From the NCBI RefSeq assembly GCF_000410515.1, contig NC_021500.1, positions 248,001-312,000 of the forward strand: a stretch of 64,000 nucleotides of DNA, in the 5' to 3' direction. Shown in pieces: positions 1 to 8,562 of the stretch. Both the position numbers and the translations under genes were made by a program. This DNA comes from Enterobacter sp. R4-368 (lineage in GTDB: Bacteria; Pseudomonadota; Gammaproteobacteria; Enterobacterales; Enterobacteriaceae). The notes below the pieces were generated by a model. That model was not told where the DNA came from. It was given only the letters and a program-made list of their open reading frames with translations, and did no database searches. How positions within the stretch are numbered: the first letter of the stretch is position 1; each line of letters opens with the position of its first letter.

Positions 1-112
1 GCGCCGGAACATGGTTACGGTAAATCACCACGTTGTGTCCGCTCGCACGCAGCTGATCCGCCAGGTTGTAAGTAAAGGAATCGATGTTATCAAGCAGCAG
101 AATGTCAGCCAT
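1..112 (-). CDS. trpD: TrpD (anthranilate synthase component II / phosphoribosyltransferase), 5' end only
   Basis: Only the first 37 codons are in the window; the gene runs off the left edge. The reading begins [17 protein letters not shown], the start of the type-1 glutamine amidotransferase (TrpG) domain that supplies ammonia to TrpE for anthranilate synthesis. The ATG overlaps the trpE stop by one base (TGATG), the arrangement that couples TrpE and TrpD translation in enterobacteria. Whether the protein is the usual TrpG-TrpD fusion cannot be seen here; that is inferred from the family. Confidence 0.93.
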   Translation of the reverse strand, partial: MADILLLDNIDSFTYNLADQLRASGHNVVIYRNHVPA

Positions 113-1674
113 CAGAAAGTCTCCTGAGCGTGGTGTGCGGTAGCGATAGCGCGCAGAACCGCGCGAGCTTTATTACGGGTTTCATCGGCTTCGGATTGCG
201 GAACGGAATCCAGCACGACACCCGCGCCTGCCTGTACCGTTGCCACACCGTCCTCCACCCACGCAGAACGAATCACGATGCAGGTATCCAGATCGCCATG
301 GGCGGTGAAATAACCCACCGCGCCGCCGTAACTACCGCGACGTGTGCCTTCCGCTTTGGCGATTAACTGCATTGCGCGCACTTTTGGCGCACCGCTCAAG
401 GTGCCCATGTTCATGCAGGCGCGGTAGGCGTGCAGAACATCCAGATCCTGACGCAGCTCACCCACCACGCGTGAAACCAGGTGCATCACGTAGGAGTAGC
501 GATCGACTTTGGTTAAATCAGCGACATAGCGGCTACCCGGTGTACAGATGCGCGCCAGATCATTACGCGCCAGATCCACCAGCATTAAGTGTTCTGACAG
601 CTCTTTGTGGTCGGTACGCATCTCCAGTTCAATACGGCTGTCGAGATCGCGATCCAGTGAACCATCCGGACGGCGTCCACGCGGACGGGTACCGGCGATA
701 GGGTAGATCTCAATCTGGCGGTTGCTGGCGTCGTATTTCAGCGAGCTTTCCGGTGAGGCACCGAACAGCGTGAAATCGTTATCCTGCATAAAGAACATGT
801 ACGGGCTGGGGTTGCTCTTTTTTAACACTTCGTAAGCCGCCAGCGGTGAAGGGCAAGGCAGGGTGAAGCGACGAGACGGTACTACCTGAAAAATCTCGCC
901 CGCGCGAATCGCTTTTTGCATTTCGCGAACCACTGCGCCGTACTCTTCATCACTCTGGTTGCAGTCGCAGCGCATATGTTCAACTTTCTCCACCGGCAAC
1001 GCCCCGGCCGGGTGATCCAGCTGCTGGCGCAGGGTGTCGATTCGCTGGAGCAGGCGGTCTTTTTCCTCTGCTGAAGGCGTAAACAGGCTTGCCTGGATAC
1101 GGGTTTGCTGTTTCTGGTGGTCGATCACCAGTAAGGTTTCGGCGAGGTAAAAGCAGTAGTCCGGGCAACGGCGATCGTGCGTAAGCTGCGGTAAATCTTC
1201 AAAACCGGCTACCAGGTCATACGCGAACAAGCCGCCGAAGAACATGGCTTCGCGTTCATCGTAAGGGACGTCGACCAGGTTTTGTAATAAGCGAAAAGCA
1301 TCAAACACAGAGAGCGAACAGAGGCGGGCGTCTTCATCCAGCAGGCTGCTGACCGGCGGGAATCGCAGCTCGCGCCCATCGGGCAGCAGGGTGTTTTCAA
1401 CACCGGCTGGAAGGGCGTTATCCAGCAGCGCCAGGAGTGCTGCTCCATTTTCAGTTAATGCTGTAATGGTGACAGTGTCACCAAGCGCGGTGATACGCAA
1501 TGCGCTATCAACCAACAGCAGGCTTTTTAAGTCACTTTTACTATCAATATCCGCTGATTCCAGCAGCAGGGTTGCCGGGCGGGCAGCGCATAATTGATGG
1601 AACAACGCCGTCGGGTTACTGCGGTAGCTGGCGTTGCTGGTCAGAAGTTCGAGTGCTGGTTTTTGCGTTTGCAT
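112..1674 (-). CDS. trpE: Anthranilate synthase component I
   Basis: Cytoplasmic enzyme making anthranilate from chorismate, the first committed step of tryptophan synthesis, in complex with the TrpG domain of TrpD. It is 520 residues, the usual enterobacterial length, and begins [11 protein letters not shown]. An in-frame ATG four codons upstream (1686) is possible, but the 1674 start matches the family N-terminus. The feedback-inhibition region near the N-terminus carries LLLES, and the chorismate-binding half shows [35 protein letters not shown] and [11 protein letters not shown]. First structural gene of the trp operon, behind trpL and the attenuator, so both TrpR repression and attenuation are expected. 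Confidence 0.98.
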   Translation of the reverse strand: MQTQKPALELLTSNASYRSNPTALFHQLCAARPATLLLESADIDSKSDLKSLLLVDSALRITALGDTVTITALTENGAALLALLDNALPAGVENTLLPDGRELRFPPVSSLLDEDARLCSLSVFDAFRLLQNLVDVPYDEREAMFFGGLFAYDLVAGFEDLPQLTHDRRCPDYCFYLAETLLVIDHQKQQTRIQASLFTPSAEEKDRLLQRIDTLRQQLDHPAGALPVEKVEHMRCDCNQSDEEYGAVVREMQKAIRAGEIFQVVPSRRFTLPCPSPLAAYEVLKKSNPSPYMFFMQDNDFTLFGASPESSLKYDASNRQIEIYPIAGTRPRGRRPDGSLDRDLDSRIELEMRTDHKELSEHLMLVDLARNDLARICTPGSRYVADLTKVDRYSYVMHLVSRVVGELRQDLDVLHAYRACMNMGTLSGAPKVRAMQLIAKAEGTRRGSYGGAVGYFTAHGDLDTCIVIRSAWVEDGVATVQAGAGVVLDSVPQSEADETRNKARAVLRAIATAHHAQETF

Positions 1675-1700
1675 AGTCGCTCTCATTATTTATTTTGTTC

Positions 1701-1727
1701 AAAAAAAAGCCCGCTGGGTGAGCGGGC
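1701..1727 (-). terminator. trp attenuator terminator
   Basis: On the minus strand GCCCGCT, a short loop and AGCGGGC are followed by a run of eight T. It lies between trpL and trpE, where the 3:4 attenuator hairpin belongs. The regulatory role follows from the well-studied trp attenuation mechanism; only the hairpin and T-run are seen directly. Confidence 0.93.
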
Positions 1728-1771
1728 CTGGTATCGGTATGCTGAATGCGCACGTGATCTCACAGCCCTTG

Positions 1772-1816
1772 TCAGGGAGTGCGCCACCAGCGAGTAACAG
1801 AGAAATGTGCATTCAT
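1772..1816 (-). CDS. trpL: trp operon leader peptide
   Basis: A 14-codon ORF reading MNAHFSVTRWWRTP then TGA. The tandem Trp codons at positions 10-11 are the attenuation sensor. Ribosome stalling there when Trp-tRNA is scarce lets the antiterminator form in place of the terminator at 1701-1727. The peptide differs from the E. coli leader in its N-terminal half but keeps the WWRT core. It lies 35 bp downstream of the trp -10 element. Confidence 0.95.
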   Translation of the reverse strand: MNAHFSVTRWWRTP

Positions 1817-1844
1817 GTTTGCGATACCTTGTCGTGTGAACTTG

Positions 1845-1879
1845 CGTACTAGTTAACTGGTTCAGGAAAAGAAAGTCAA
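1845..1879 (-). promoter_or_regulatory. trp promoter with TrpR operator
   Basis: Minus strand: -35 TTGACT (1879-1874), 17-bp spacer, -10 TTAACT (1856-1851). The palindromic TrpR operator core AACTAGTT lies over the -10, at about 1845-1863 (CCAGTTAACTAGTACGC). Placement over the -10 matches repression by TrpR-tryptophan. Elements are seen in the sequence; function is inferred from the E. coli trp operator. Confidence 0.92.
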
Positions 1880-1955
1880 CCTCGAATTCAGAAAATATTC
1901 TCTGGACTGTATGATAGGCGACAAACCGACGTCCAGATGAATTAGCGGAGCCGCT

Positions 1956-2837
1956 TTGAGCGACACGAATTACGCCATTATTTACGATCTTCACAGCCAT
2001 ACGACGGCCTCTGACGGTCTGCTTTCCCCGGAACAACTGGTGCATCGCGCGGTAGAAATGCGCGTTGGCACGCTGGCGATAACCGACCACGATACCACCG
2101 ATGCCATTCCTGCAGCCCGTGCGGAAATTGTCCGTGCCGGACTGGATTTGCAGCTTATCAGCGGTGTGGAGATCTCCACCGTCTGGGAAAACCACGAAAT
2201 ACATATTGTTGGTCTGAATATTGATATTGACCACCCGGCGCTGCGTACTTTTTTGCAGGCGCAATCTGAACGCCGGGTCCAGCGGGCGAAACTGATTGCT
2301 GAGCGTTTAGAAAAAGCGCACATTCCCGGTGCCTGGGAAGGCGCGCAACGGCTGGCGCAGGGGGCGAACGTAACGCGCGGACACTTTGCCCGTTTCCTGG
2401 TGGAACAGGGCAAAGCGAGCAATATTGCCGATGTGTTTAAAAAGTATCTGGCACGGGGCAAAACGGGATACGTTCCTCCCCAGTGGTGTACAATAGAACA
2501 AGCTATTGATGTGATTCATCATTCTGGCGGAACGGCGGTAATGGCCCACCCTGGTCGCTATAACCTTTCTGCTAAATGGCTGAAAAGGCTGCTGGCGTAT
2601 TTTGCACAGTGCGGCGGTGAGGCGATGGAAGTCGCCCAATGCCAGCAGGCTCCCAACGAGCGAACGCAGCTCGCCGCGTATGCCCGTCAGTTTGGTTTAC
2701 TGGCGTCGCAAGGTTCTGATTTCCATCAGCCTTGCCCATGGATTGAACTGGGGCGCAAACTCTGGCTTCCGGCCGGTGTTGAGGGCGTATGGCTGAAATG
2801 GGAGCAGCCGCAACAGAACAGAGAGAGGGAAGTATGA
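1956..2837 (+). CDS. rnm: RNase AM, 5'-3' exoribonuclease (PHP domain)
   Basis: A PHP-domain metal-dependent exonuclease of 293 residues, formerly YciV/TrpH, that trims 5' ends of rRNA precursors. Metal-binding motifs of the PHP fold are visible: DLHSHTTASDG near residue 12, ITDHDT near 45, GVEIST and HEIHIVGLN further on, AHPGRYN and a C-terminal GSDFHQP. The start is TTG, with GCGGAG six bases upstream, and gives the expected N-terminus MSDTNYAIIYD. It is divergent from trpL and its stop overlaps the yciO start by 4 bp. Confidence 0.95.
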   Translation: MSDTNYAIIYDLHSHTTASDGLLSPEQLVHRAVEMRVGTLAITDHDTTDAIPAARAEIVRAGLDLQLISGVEISTVWENHEIHIVGLNIDIDHPALRTFLQAQSERRVQRAKLIAERLEKAHIPGAWEGAQRLAQGANVTRGHFARFLVEQGKASNIADVFKKYLARGKTGYVPPQWCTIEQAIDVIHHSGGTAVMAHPGRYNLSAKWLKRLLAYFAQCGGEAMEVAQCQQAPNERTQLAAYARQFGLLASQGSDFHQPCPWIELGRKLWLPAGVEGVWLKWEQPQQNREREV

Positions 2838-3454
2838 GTCAATTTTTTTATATTCATCCGGAAAACCCCCAGCCGCGGTTGATTAACCAGGCGGTAGAAA
2901 TTGTGCGTAAAGGCGGCGTCATCGTGTACCCCACCGATTCCGGTTATGCGTTGGGCTGTAAAATAGAAGACAAAGGGGCGATGGAGCGTATTTGCCGCAT
3001 TCGTCACCTGCCGGATGGCCACAACTTTACGCTGATGTGCCGCGATTTATCGGAGCTGTCGACGTATGCCTTTGTCGATAACGTGGCTTTTCGTCTGATT
3101 AAAAATAATACGCCCGGCAATTACACGTTTATCCTGAAAGGGACAAAAGAGGTGCCGCGTCGTTTATTGCAGGAAAAACGCAAAACGATTGGTCTGCGCG
3201 TACCCTCGAACCCGATTGCGCTGGCGCTGCTGGAAACGCTCAACGAACCGATGCTCTCCACCTCGTTAATGCTGCCGGGCAGTGATTTTACCGAATCTGA
3301 TCCGGATGAAATTAAAGATCGGCTGGAAAAAGTGGTGGATTTAATTATCCACGGTGGCTATCTCGGCCAACAACCGACGACGGTGGTCGATTTAACGGAA
3401 TCGACACCCGAGGTTATTCGCGAAGGGGTTGGCGACGTTAAGCCTTTCTTATAG
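2834..3454 (+). CDS. yciO: YrdC/Sua5-family protein YciO
   Basis: A 206-residue protein beginning MSQFFYIHPENPQPRL. It belongs to the Sua5/YciO/YrdC family of ATP- and nucleic-acid-binding proteins related to the enzyme making threonylcarbamoyl-adenylate. YciO itself is generally not considered the main tRNA t6A enzyme, so its exact role is open. Seen: KGGVIVYPTDSGYALGC near the N-terminus, RLPSNPIA-like substrate-pocket segment, and LSTSLMLPG. An in-frame upstream start at 2789 lies inside rnm; the 2834 ATG overlaps the rnm stop (ATGA) and follows GAGAGAGGGA. Confidence 0.94.
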   Translation: MSQFFYIHPENPQPRLINQAVEIVRKGGVIVYPTDSGYALGCKIEDKGAMERICRIRHLPDGHNFTLMCRDLSELSTYAFVDNVAFRLIKNNTPGNYTFILKGTKEVPRRLLQEKRKTIGLRVPSNPIALALLETLNEPMLSTSLMLPGSDFTESDPDEIKDRLEKVVDLIIHGGYLGQQPTTVVDLTESTPEVIREGVGDVKPFL

Positions 3455-3553
3455 TGGCGCAAGCCGCTATACTACGCGGCCATTTCAGCAGCGGCTTCGC
3501 CGACCTGATGACCCTATTCGACGCCTGTGAAGGCGACACCTGAAGGAAGCTCT

Positions 3554-4444
3554 ATGAGCGAGAAACTACAGAAAGTGCTGGCGCGAGCTGGCCACGGTTC
3601 CCGCCGTGAAATCGAATCTATTATTGAGGCTGGCCGCGTAAGCGTGGACGGCAAAATCGCCACACTGGGCGATCGCGTGGAAGTGACGCCTGCGCTGAAA
3701 ATCCGTATCGATGGCCACCTCATTTCGGTGAAAGAGTCCGTGGAGCAGATCTGCCGCGTGCTGGCGTACTACAAACCGGAAGGTGAACTCTGTACGCGTA
3801 ACGATCCGGAAGGACGCCCGACAGTTTTTGATCGTCTACCGAAACTGCGCGGCGCGCGCTGGATCGCGGTAGGTCGCCTCGACGTTAATACCTGCGGTCT
3901 GTTGCTGTTTACCACCGATGGTGAACTGGCGAATCGACTGATGCACCCGAGCCGTGAAGTTGAGCGTGAATACGCGGTACGTGTTTTTGGCGAAGTTGAT
4001 GACGCGAAGTTGCGCGATCTGTCGCGCGGTGTGCAGCTGGAAGATGGCCCGGCGGCGTTTAAAACCATCAAGTTCAGCGGTGGCGAAGGCATTAACCAGT
4101 GGTATAACGTCACCCTGACCGAAGGGCGCAACCGTGAAGTGCGTCGTCTGTGGGAAGCGGTTGGCGTACAGGTTAGCCGCCTGATCCGCGTACGTTACGG
4201 TGATATTCCGCTGCCAAAAGGTTTGCCTCGCGGTGGCTGGACGGAACTCGATCTGGCGCAAACTAACTACCTGCGTGAGCTGGTGGGGCTGGATGCGGAA
4301 ACGCAATCCAAAGTGGCCGTGGAGAAAGATCGCCGTCGCATGAAAGCGAACCAGATCCGCCGCGCGGTGAAACGTCACAGCCAACCGGCTGGCAAGTCCG
4401 GTGGTGGTCGTCGTCCTGGCAGTTCGCGTAATAAAAACGACTGA
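3554..4444 (+). CDS. rluB: 23S rRNA pseudouridine(2605) synthase
   Basis: Converts U2605 of 23S rRNA to pseudouridine. It is 296 residues: an N-terminal S4 RNA-binding domain ([22 protein letters not shown]), then the RsuA/RluB catalytic domain with [12 protein letters not shown]. The nucleophilic Asp is residue 110, the E. coli RluB position. The tail is basic and Gly/Ser-rich (about 270-296), as in the family. The start follows AAGGAAGC; an in-frame ATG 27 bp earlier lacks support. Confidence 0.97.
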   Translation: MSEKLQKVLARAGHGSRREIESIIEAGRVSVDGKIATLGDRVEVTPALKIRIDGHLISVKESVEQICRVLAYYKPEGELCTRNDPEGRPTVFDRLPKLRGARWIAVGRLDVNTCGLLLFTTDGELANRLMHPSREVEREYAVRVFGEVDDAKLRDLSRGVQLEDGPAAFKTIKFSGGEGINQWYNVTLTEGRNREVRRLWEAVGVQVSRLIRVRYGDIPLPKGLPRGGWTELDLAQTNYLRELVGLDAETQSKVAVEKDRRRMKANQIRRAVKRHSQPAGKSGGGRRPGSSRNKND

Positions 4445-4466
4445 TCCTAATAAAGAATATGAGAAA

Positions 4467-4486
4467 GGGGCGAAAGCCCCTTTTTT
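4467..4486 (+). terminator. rluB intrinsic terminator
   Basis: GGGGC, a GAAA tetraloop, GCCCC and six T, 23 bp after the rluB stop. The IS200-like element starts immediately beyond it. Confidence 0.9.
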
Positions 4487-4500
4487 GTTGTCACCCTTAA

Positions 4501-4521
4501 ACCACCTCCTGGGGAGGTGGT
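4501..4521. repeat. IS left-end hairpin
   Basis: Perfect 9-bp inverted repeat with a 3-base TGG loop. It is the probable TnpA recognition hairpin on the left side of the element. Confidence 0.85.
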
Positions 4522-4608
4522 GATTGATCCTGTAAGGCTATAGCCTGAAGAATGCCCATGCCGGAATATCTCCGCTTACTCACCACAAGTAAAAGGAGTC
4601 AAACCGAC

Positions 4609-5043
4609 ATGGGGCTTTACAGGAGTTCATCACATGTATATTGGCGTTGCAAATATCACATAGTCTGGACGCCAAAGTACCGTTTCAGGATCCTGAAAGA
4701 TAAGTTGGGCAAGGAACTTTACAGGACAATCTACATTCTCTGCGGAATAAAGGATTGTGAGGTTCTGGAGCTAAATGTTCAGCCAGATCATGTACATCTG
4801 GTCGTAATAGTTCCGCCGAAAATCTCGATATCAACTCTGATGGGGCATCTGAAAGGCCGCAGCGCAATCAGACTCTACAATCGTTTCCCACATATACGAA
4901 AAAAGCTATGGGGTAGCCACTTTTGGTCACGTGGCTACTTTGTAGATACTGTCGGTGTGAACGAGGAAATTATCAGACGATATGTGAGGCATCAGGAGAA
5001 AACGGAACAAATACATGAACAGCAAATGGAATTGCTAGAGTAG
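4609..5043 (+). CDS. tnpA: IS200-like HUH/Y1 transposase
   Basis: Single-strand DNA transposase of 144 residues. It begins MGLYRSSSHVYWRCKYHIVW, typical of IS200 TnpA. The HUH motif is visible as PDHVHLVV near residue 65, and the Y1 nucleophile is the likely Tyr in RRYVRHQE near the C-terminus (Tyr-x3-Gln spacing). No stop or frameshift interrupts it, so it may be active. An earlier ATG at 4552 would add 19 residues unlike the family. The chosen ATG has AAGGAG about 10 bases upstream. No tnpB follows. Confidence 0.9.
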   Translation: MGLYRSSSHVYWRCKYHIVWTPKYRFRILKDKLGKELYRTIYILCGIKDCEVLELNVQPDHVHLVVIVPPKISISTLMGHLKGRSAIRLYNRFPHIRKKLWGSHFWSRGYFVDTVGVNEEIIRRYVRHQEKTEQIHEQQMELLE

Positions 5044-5090
5044 TAAGCGGAAAGTGACAATAGCCCCCTTACAGGGGGCATTCTCAAAAG

Positions 5091-5109
5091 CCACCTTCTA
5101 AGAAGGTGG
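5091..5109. repeat. IS right-end hairpin
   Basis: Inverted repeat CCACCTTC/GAAGGTGG with a 3-base loop, sharing its CCACCT core with the left hairpin. A second hairpin, CCCCCT/AGGGGG at 5065-5078, precedes it and may be a transposase-gene terminator. Confidence 0.8.
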
Positions 5110-5239
5110 TCTTTTACTGCTCACCAAAGAACCATGTCAGTGGATGTGGAACTGATTTGGTTCAGCCCGACCGCTTGCGTGAAATCTCACGCGCTGTCTG
5201 TAGCTGCTTGCTAAGGTCTGCGGCCCGGTCTCCAGGGGC

Positions 5240-5268
5240 AAAAAAGCGCTGCCTGCAATGACGGCAGC
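5240..5268 (-). terminator. btuR terminator
   Basis: Minus strand GCTGCC, a 9-nt loop, GGCAGC, then GC and six T, about a dozen bases after the btuR stop. The 5111-5239 interval between this and the IS right hairpin has no gene. It does contain a small inverted repeat, GCGTGA/TCACGC, at about 5176-5191. Confidence 0.8.
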
Positions 5269-5279
5269 CTTACGTTGCG

Positions 5280-5870
5280 TCAGTAATCGATACCTTGTTG
5301 CGCTTTCACGCCCGCTTCAAAAGCGTGTTTCACCGGTCTTAATTCGCTGACGGTATCCGCCAGGTCAAGAATATCGCGGTGGCAGCCGCGTCCGGTGATA
5401 ATCACTGTCTGGTTTGCCGGGCGTTTGCGTAACGCGTCAAGTACCGTTTCCAGTGGCAGGTAATCATAGGCCACCATATAGGTCAGTTCATCCAGCAGCA
5501 CCATATCCAGCGCGGGATCGGCCAGCATTCGTTCGGCATGTTGCCAGACCGCCAGACAGGCTGCGGTGTCGCTTTCGCGGTTTTGCGTGTCCCAGGTAAA
5601 ACCGGTTGCCATCACCTGGAATTCCACGCCCAGCGGTTCCAGCAGGTTGCGTTCGCCATTCGGCCACGTCCCTTTGATAAACTGAATGGCGCCCACTTTT
5701 TTACCATGGCCGACTGCGCGTGTTGCTGTGCCGAATGCGGCGGTGGTTTTCCCTTTACCGTTTCCGGTAAAAACAATAATGATCCCGCGTTCATCCTGTG
5801 CGGCAGCGACGCGCGCATCGACACGCTCTTTCACGCGCTGCTGGCGTTGCTGATATCGTTCTTCGCTCAT
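5280..5870 (-). CDS. btuR: Cob(I)yrinic acid a,c-diamide adenosyltransferase (corrinoid adenosyltransferase)
   Basis: Transfers the 5'-deoxyadenosyl group of ATP to cob(I)alamin and cobinamide in B12 assembly and salvage (also called cobO/cobA). It is 196 residues, the usual length. The P-loop GNGKGKTTAAFG is at about residues 36-47, and LLDELTYMVAYDYL and ITGRGCHRDILDLAD are family signatures. Its ATG overlaps the yciK stop by 4 bp, so the two are probably co-transcribed and translationally coupled. Confidence 0.97.
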   Translation of the reverse strand: MSEERYQQRQQRVKERVDARVAAAQDERGIIIVFTGNGKGKTTAAFGTATRAVGHGKKVGAIQFIKGTWPNGERNLLEPLGVEFQVMATGFTWDTQNRESDTAACLAVWQHAERMLADPALDMVLLDELTYMVAYDYLPLETVLDALRKRPANQTVIITGRGCHRDILDLADTVSELRPVKHAFEAGVKAQQGIDY

Positions 5871-6622
5871 TGTGAAATTCCTGGTTTGCGACCCGGCTGG
5901 GCATCAAAACTCATACCGGTTTTACGGCGGCTGTCATCGCCCATCAGCCACAGATAAAGCGGCATAATATCGGCGGGGGTTTTCAGTTTGTCTGGATCTT
6001 CGGTCGGAAAGGCGCTGGCACGCATTTTGGTGCGCGTACCGCCTGGGTTAATACAGTTGACCCGCACCCGGTTTTGATACTCTTCGGCCAGCACCTGCAT
6101 CATCCCTTCGGTGGCAAATTTCGACACAGCATAAGCGCCCCAGTTAGCACGTCCCTGGCGGCCAACGCTCGAGGAGGTGAAAACCAGAGAGCCGCAGTCC
6201 GATTTAAGTAATAAAGGAAGAAGCGCCTGGGTGAGATAAAAGGTGGCGTTCACGTTGACCTGCATCACCTCGTTCCAGACTGCCGGAACCTGCTCGATCA
6301 TTGGCGATACATCCCCGAGTAAACCGGCATTGTGCAATACACCATCCAGACGCGGCACGGTGGCCGCAATGGTATCAGCCAGTTGCTGGCACATTTCCGG
6401 GGTGCAGCTTGCCATATCGAGGGTAAACCACTGCGCTTGCTGGCCTTCTTGTTCAATATCGCGCGCAACCTGCTGTAATTTTGCGTCGTCTCGGCCCAGC
6501 AGAATGAGGCTCGCGCCGTAGCGGGCGTAGGTCAGCGCCGCTTCTTTGCCGATGCCGTCGCTGGCACCGGTCACCAGAATGATGCGATCGTTTAACAAAT
6601 CGCGTTGTGGCTGATAATGCAC
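5867..6622 (-). CDS. yciK: Short-chain dehydrogenase/reductase YciK
   Basis: A 251-residue classical SDR. The Rossmann cofactor motif TGASDGIG is near residue 19, HNAGLLGD follows, the catalytic Ser lies in FTSSSVGRQG, and Tyr/Lys in YAVSKFA. The LGRDD segment after beta-2 suggests NADP preference, but the substrate is unknown. The start codon is GTG (6622) with GAGGAG five bases upstream. It is the first gene of the yciK-btuR pair, divergent from sohB. Confidence 0.93.
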   Translation of the reverse strand: MHYQPQRDLLNDRIILVTGASDGIGKEAALTYARYGASLILLGRDDAKLQQVARDIEQEGQQAQWFTLDMASCTPEMCQQLADTIAATVPRLDGVLHNAGLLGDVSPMIEQVPAVWNEVMQVNVNATFYLTQALLPLLLKSDCGSLVFTSSSVGRQGRANWGAYAVSKFATEGMMQVLAEEYQNRVRVNCINPGGTRTKMRASAFPTEDPDKLKTPADIMPLYLWLMGDDSRRKTGMSFDAQPGRKPGISQ

Positions 6623-6836
6623 ACTCTCTCCTCAGGCCGGAGCCTGTTATCGCCTTCACATGTTGGCTTTATGCCTTAAACAGAGGGCTATTTCAATCAG
6701 CCTGCGGGAAGGTTGCGCAACCTTTACGAAAAAATTCAGCAACATGGCACATTGTACCAATGGCTTACGCGAGACGTGCCAGCATCGCTCATGTACACTG
6801 GTGCGATTGTCGAGTGGTGTAATCGAGGTGGTATGC

Positions 6837-7883
6837 ATGGAATTACTGTCTGAGTATGGCCTGTTTCTGGCCAAAATCGCGACTGTCGTCGTGGCGATTG
6901 CTGTTGTGGCCGTGCTGATTGTTAATTTGACACAGCGCAAACGCCAGCGGGGAGAACTGAAAATCACCCGTTTGAGTGAGCAATATAAAGAGATGCAGGA
7001 GGAGATGTCGGTCTCCTTGCTGGATGATCACCAACAGAAACGTTGGCACAAAGCGCAGAAGAAAAAACTGAAGCTGGAAGCGAAAGCGGCAAAAGCGAAG
7101 GCGAAGGCCGGCGAACAGCAAGACAAAGGCGCGCCGCGTGCCTATGTGCTCGATTTCAAAGGCAGTATGGACGCGGGCGAAGTCAACGCATTGCGTGAAG
7201 AGATTACGGCAGTGCTGGCGGTGGCAACGCCGCAGGATCAAGTCGTTGTGCGCCTGGAAAGCCCGGGAGGCGTGGTGCATGGCTACGGTCTTGCCGCTTC
7301 CCAGTTACAACGTTTGCGCGACAAGCATATCCCGTTGACCATCGCCGTCGACAAAGTGGCTGCCAGTGGCGGCTATATGATGGCCTGCGTGGCCGATAAA
7401 ATTGTTGCGGCACCGTTCGCGATCATCGGCTCTATCGGCGTGGTAGCGCAGATCCCCAACTTTAACCGCTTCCTCAAAGGCAAAGAGATCGACATTGAGC
7501 TGCACACGGCGGGTCAGTTCAAACGTACGCTGACACTGCTTGGTGAAAACACGGAAGAAGGGCGGCAGAAATTTCGCGAGAGCCTGAACGAAACTCACGA
7601 TCTGTTTAAAGGTTTTGTTCACCAGATGCGGCCAGAACTGGACATTGAAAGCGTGGCGACGGGGGAGCACTGGTACGGCTCCCAGGCGCTTGATAAGGGA
7701 CTGATCGACGCCATTGGCACCAGCGATGATCTGCTGCTGGGGCTTATCGAAGATCACGAAGTGATTGGTGTGCGCTATCAGCAGCGTAAAAAGCTGATGG
7801 AGCGTTTTACGGGCAGTGCGATGGAGAGCATCGATCATTTGCTGATGCGCTGGTGGCAGCGCGGGCAAAAACCGATGATGTAA
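6837..7883 (+). CDS. sohB: Inner-membrane S49-family serine protease SohB
   Basis: A 348-residue SppA-like peptidase; E. coli sohB is a multicopy suppressor of degP loss. One N-terminal membrane segment (about 7-31) is followed by a charged linker rich in Lys/Ala (about 68-98) and the S49 domain. The probable catalytic Ser is S177 in DKVAASGGYM; K229 in TAGQFKRTL is a candidate general base. The downstream GSIGVVAQ is typical. An in-frame start at 6660 would add 59 residues unlike the family. The 6837 ATG follows AGGTGG. Confidence 0.95.
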   Translation: MELLSEYGLFLAKIATVVVAIAVVAVLIVNLTQRKRQRGELKITRLSEQYKEMQEEMSVSLLDDHQQKRWHKAQKKKLKLEAKAAKAKAKAGEQQDKGAPRAYVLDFKGSMDAGEVNALREEITAVLAVATPQDQVVVRLESPGGVVHGYGLAASQLQRLRDKHIPLTIAVDKVAASGGYMMACVADKIVAAPFAIIGSIGVVAQIPNFNRFLKGKEIDIELHTAGQFKRTLTLLGENTEEGRQKFRESLNETHDLFKGFVHQMRPELDIESVATGEHWYGSQALDKGLIDAIGTSDDLLLGLIEDHEVIGVRYQQRKKLMERFTGSAMESIDHLLMRWWQRGQKPMM

Positions 7884-7910
7884 AAACGCGAGGCTTCGGC
7901 CTCGCGTTTT
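7883..7910. terminator. Bidirectional terminator between sohB and yciN
   Basis: AAAACGCGAGGC, a TTCG tetraloop and GCCTCGCGTTTT. The A/T tracts on both sides let it serve the two convergent genes. Confidence 0.92.
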
Positions 7911-7913
7911 CTT

Positions 7914-8165
7914 TTAGTCAATCAGATGATATTTTTCAGAAAGCTCATGCGCTAAGTATTTGAACATGTTGAATACCGCTGTACTTTTCGCCGTCGGTAA
8001 GCCTTGCTCATCAAGAAAATACTCGCCGCTGAAAACCAGTACGCCGTTACGCTGGCTGACGCCGGTCGCGACGATACCGGATAGCGTGTCGTCATGCTCA
8101 CTGATCATTTTATTAGCCAGTTCAAGCAGAGACTGGCGATTGATTGGCTGAGATGTCTCTTGCAT
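7914..8165 (-). CDS. yciN: YciN family small protein (DUF2498)
   Basis: An 83-residue soluble protein of unknown function, conserved in enterobacteria. The C-terminal two thirds ([21 protein letters not shown] and the following [10 protein letters not shown]) are nearly identical to E. coli YciN. The ATG at 8165 has GAGGAG upstream; an in-frame start five codons earlier is less likely. Convergent with sohB, divergent from topA. Confidence 0.93.
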   Translation of the reverse strand: MQETSQPINRQSLLELANKMISEHDDTLSGIVATGVSQRNGVLVFSGEYFLDEQGLPTAKSTAVFNMFKYLAHELSEKYHLID

Positions 8166-8562
8166 TTTTCTACTCCTCAAAAAATTTCGTCAGTTTACCG
8201 CTGGCCCGGTTCCCGGGCAAATTTTCCCTGTTTTTGCAAGGGCTTTGCCTGGGCGTTGTGCTGGCGTGATCCGCTTTTGCATGCTAATAAAGTTGCGTAA
8301 CAAATTTTATCAGGTACAGTGTGACGCTTTCGTCAATCTGGCAACAGATTTGCTTGACATTCGACCGTTATATCGTTGTGCTACTCCGCCCTTGCGCGAA
8401 AAAGCCTGTAAACTCAGTCACCTGAACGCTCCGTTTTACGCGCTTTGTTAAAAAAAGGGTTGATATCCATTGACGCCGCCGCAATATTGAATGCTCGTCG
8501 CCGGTGGGTCTGAAGCGACATGCGACGAATTTCTGGAAGAATTTAATTAGGTAAAGGTGAAT
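8166..8562. other. yciN-topA divergent intergenic region
   Basis: About 400 bp without a gene, carrying the yciN promoter on one strand and the topA promoters on the other. A clear TTGACA is seen at 8353-8358, but no -10 at ideal spacing follows. E. coli topA has several supercoiling-sensitive promoters, so more than one start is likely. No other structure was recognised. Confidence 0.5.

Larger units (their letters stand above)
4501..5110 (+). mobile_element. IS200/IS605-family insertion sequence (tnpA only), hairpin to hairpin
   Basis: One Y1 transposase gene flanked by the subterminal palindromes of this family. The left hairpin (4501-4521) has a 9-bp stem ACCACCTCC/GGAGGTGGT around a 3-nt loop. 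The right hairpin (5091-5109) has an 8-bp stem CCACCTTC/GAAGGTGG around a 3-nt loop. The two share the CCACCT core. There are no terminal inverted repeats and no target duplication, as expected for single-strand peel-and-paste elements. Exact ends lie a few to about 20 bases outside the hairpins and cannot be fixed here. E. coli has no insertion between rluB and btuR at this point. Confidence 0.85.

Noticed and set aside
1686..2264. Open frame on the minus strand across the trp promoter and rnm
   Set aside because: It would run through trpL and the operator; rnm on the other strand has all PHP motifs.
5063..5079. CCCCCT/AGGGGG hairpin as a separate repeat element
   Set aside because: It lies between the tnpA stop and the right-end hairpin and is best read as part of the IS.
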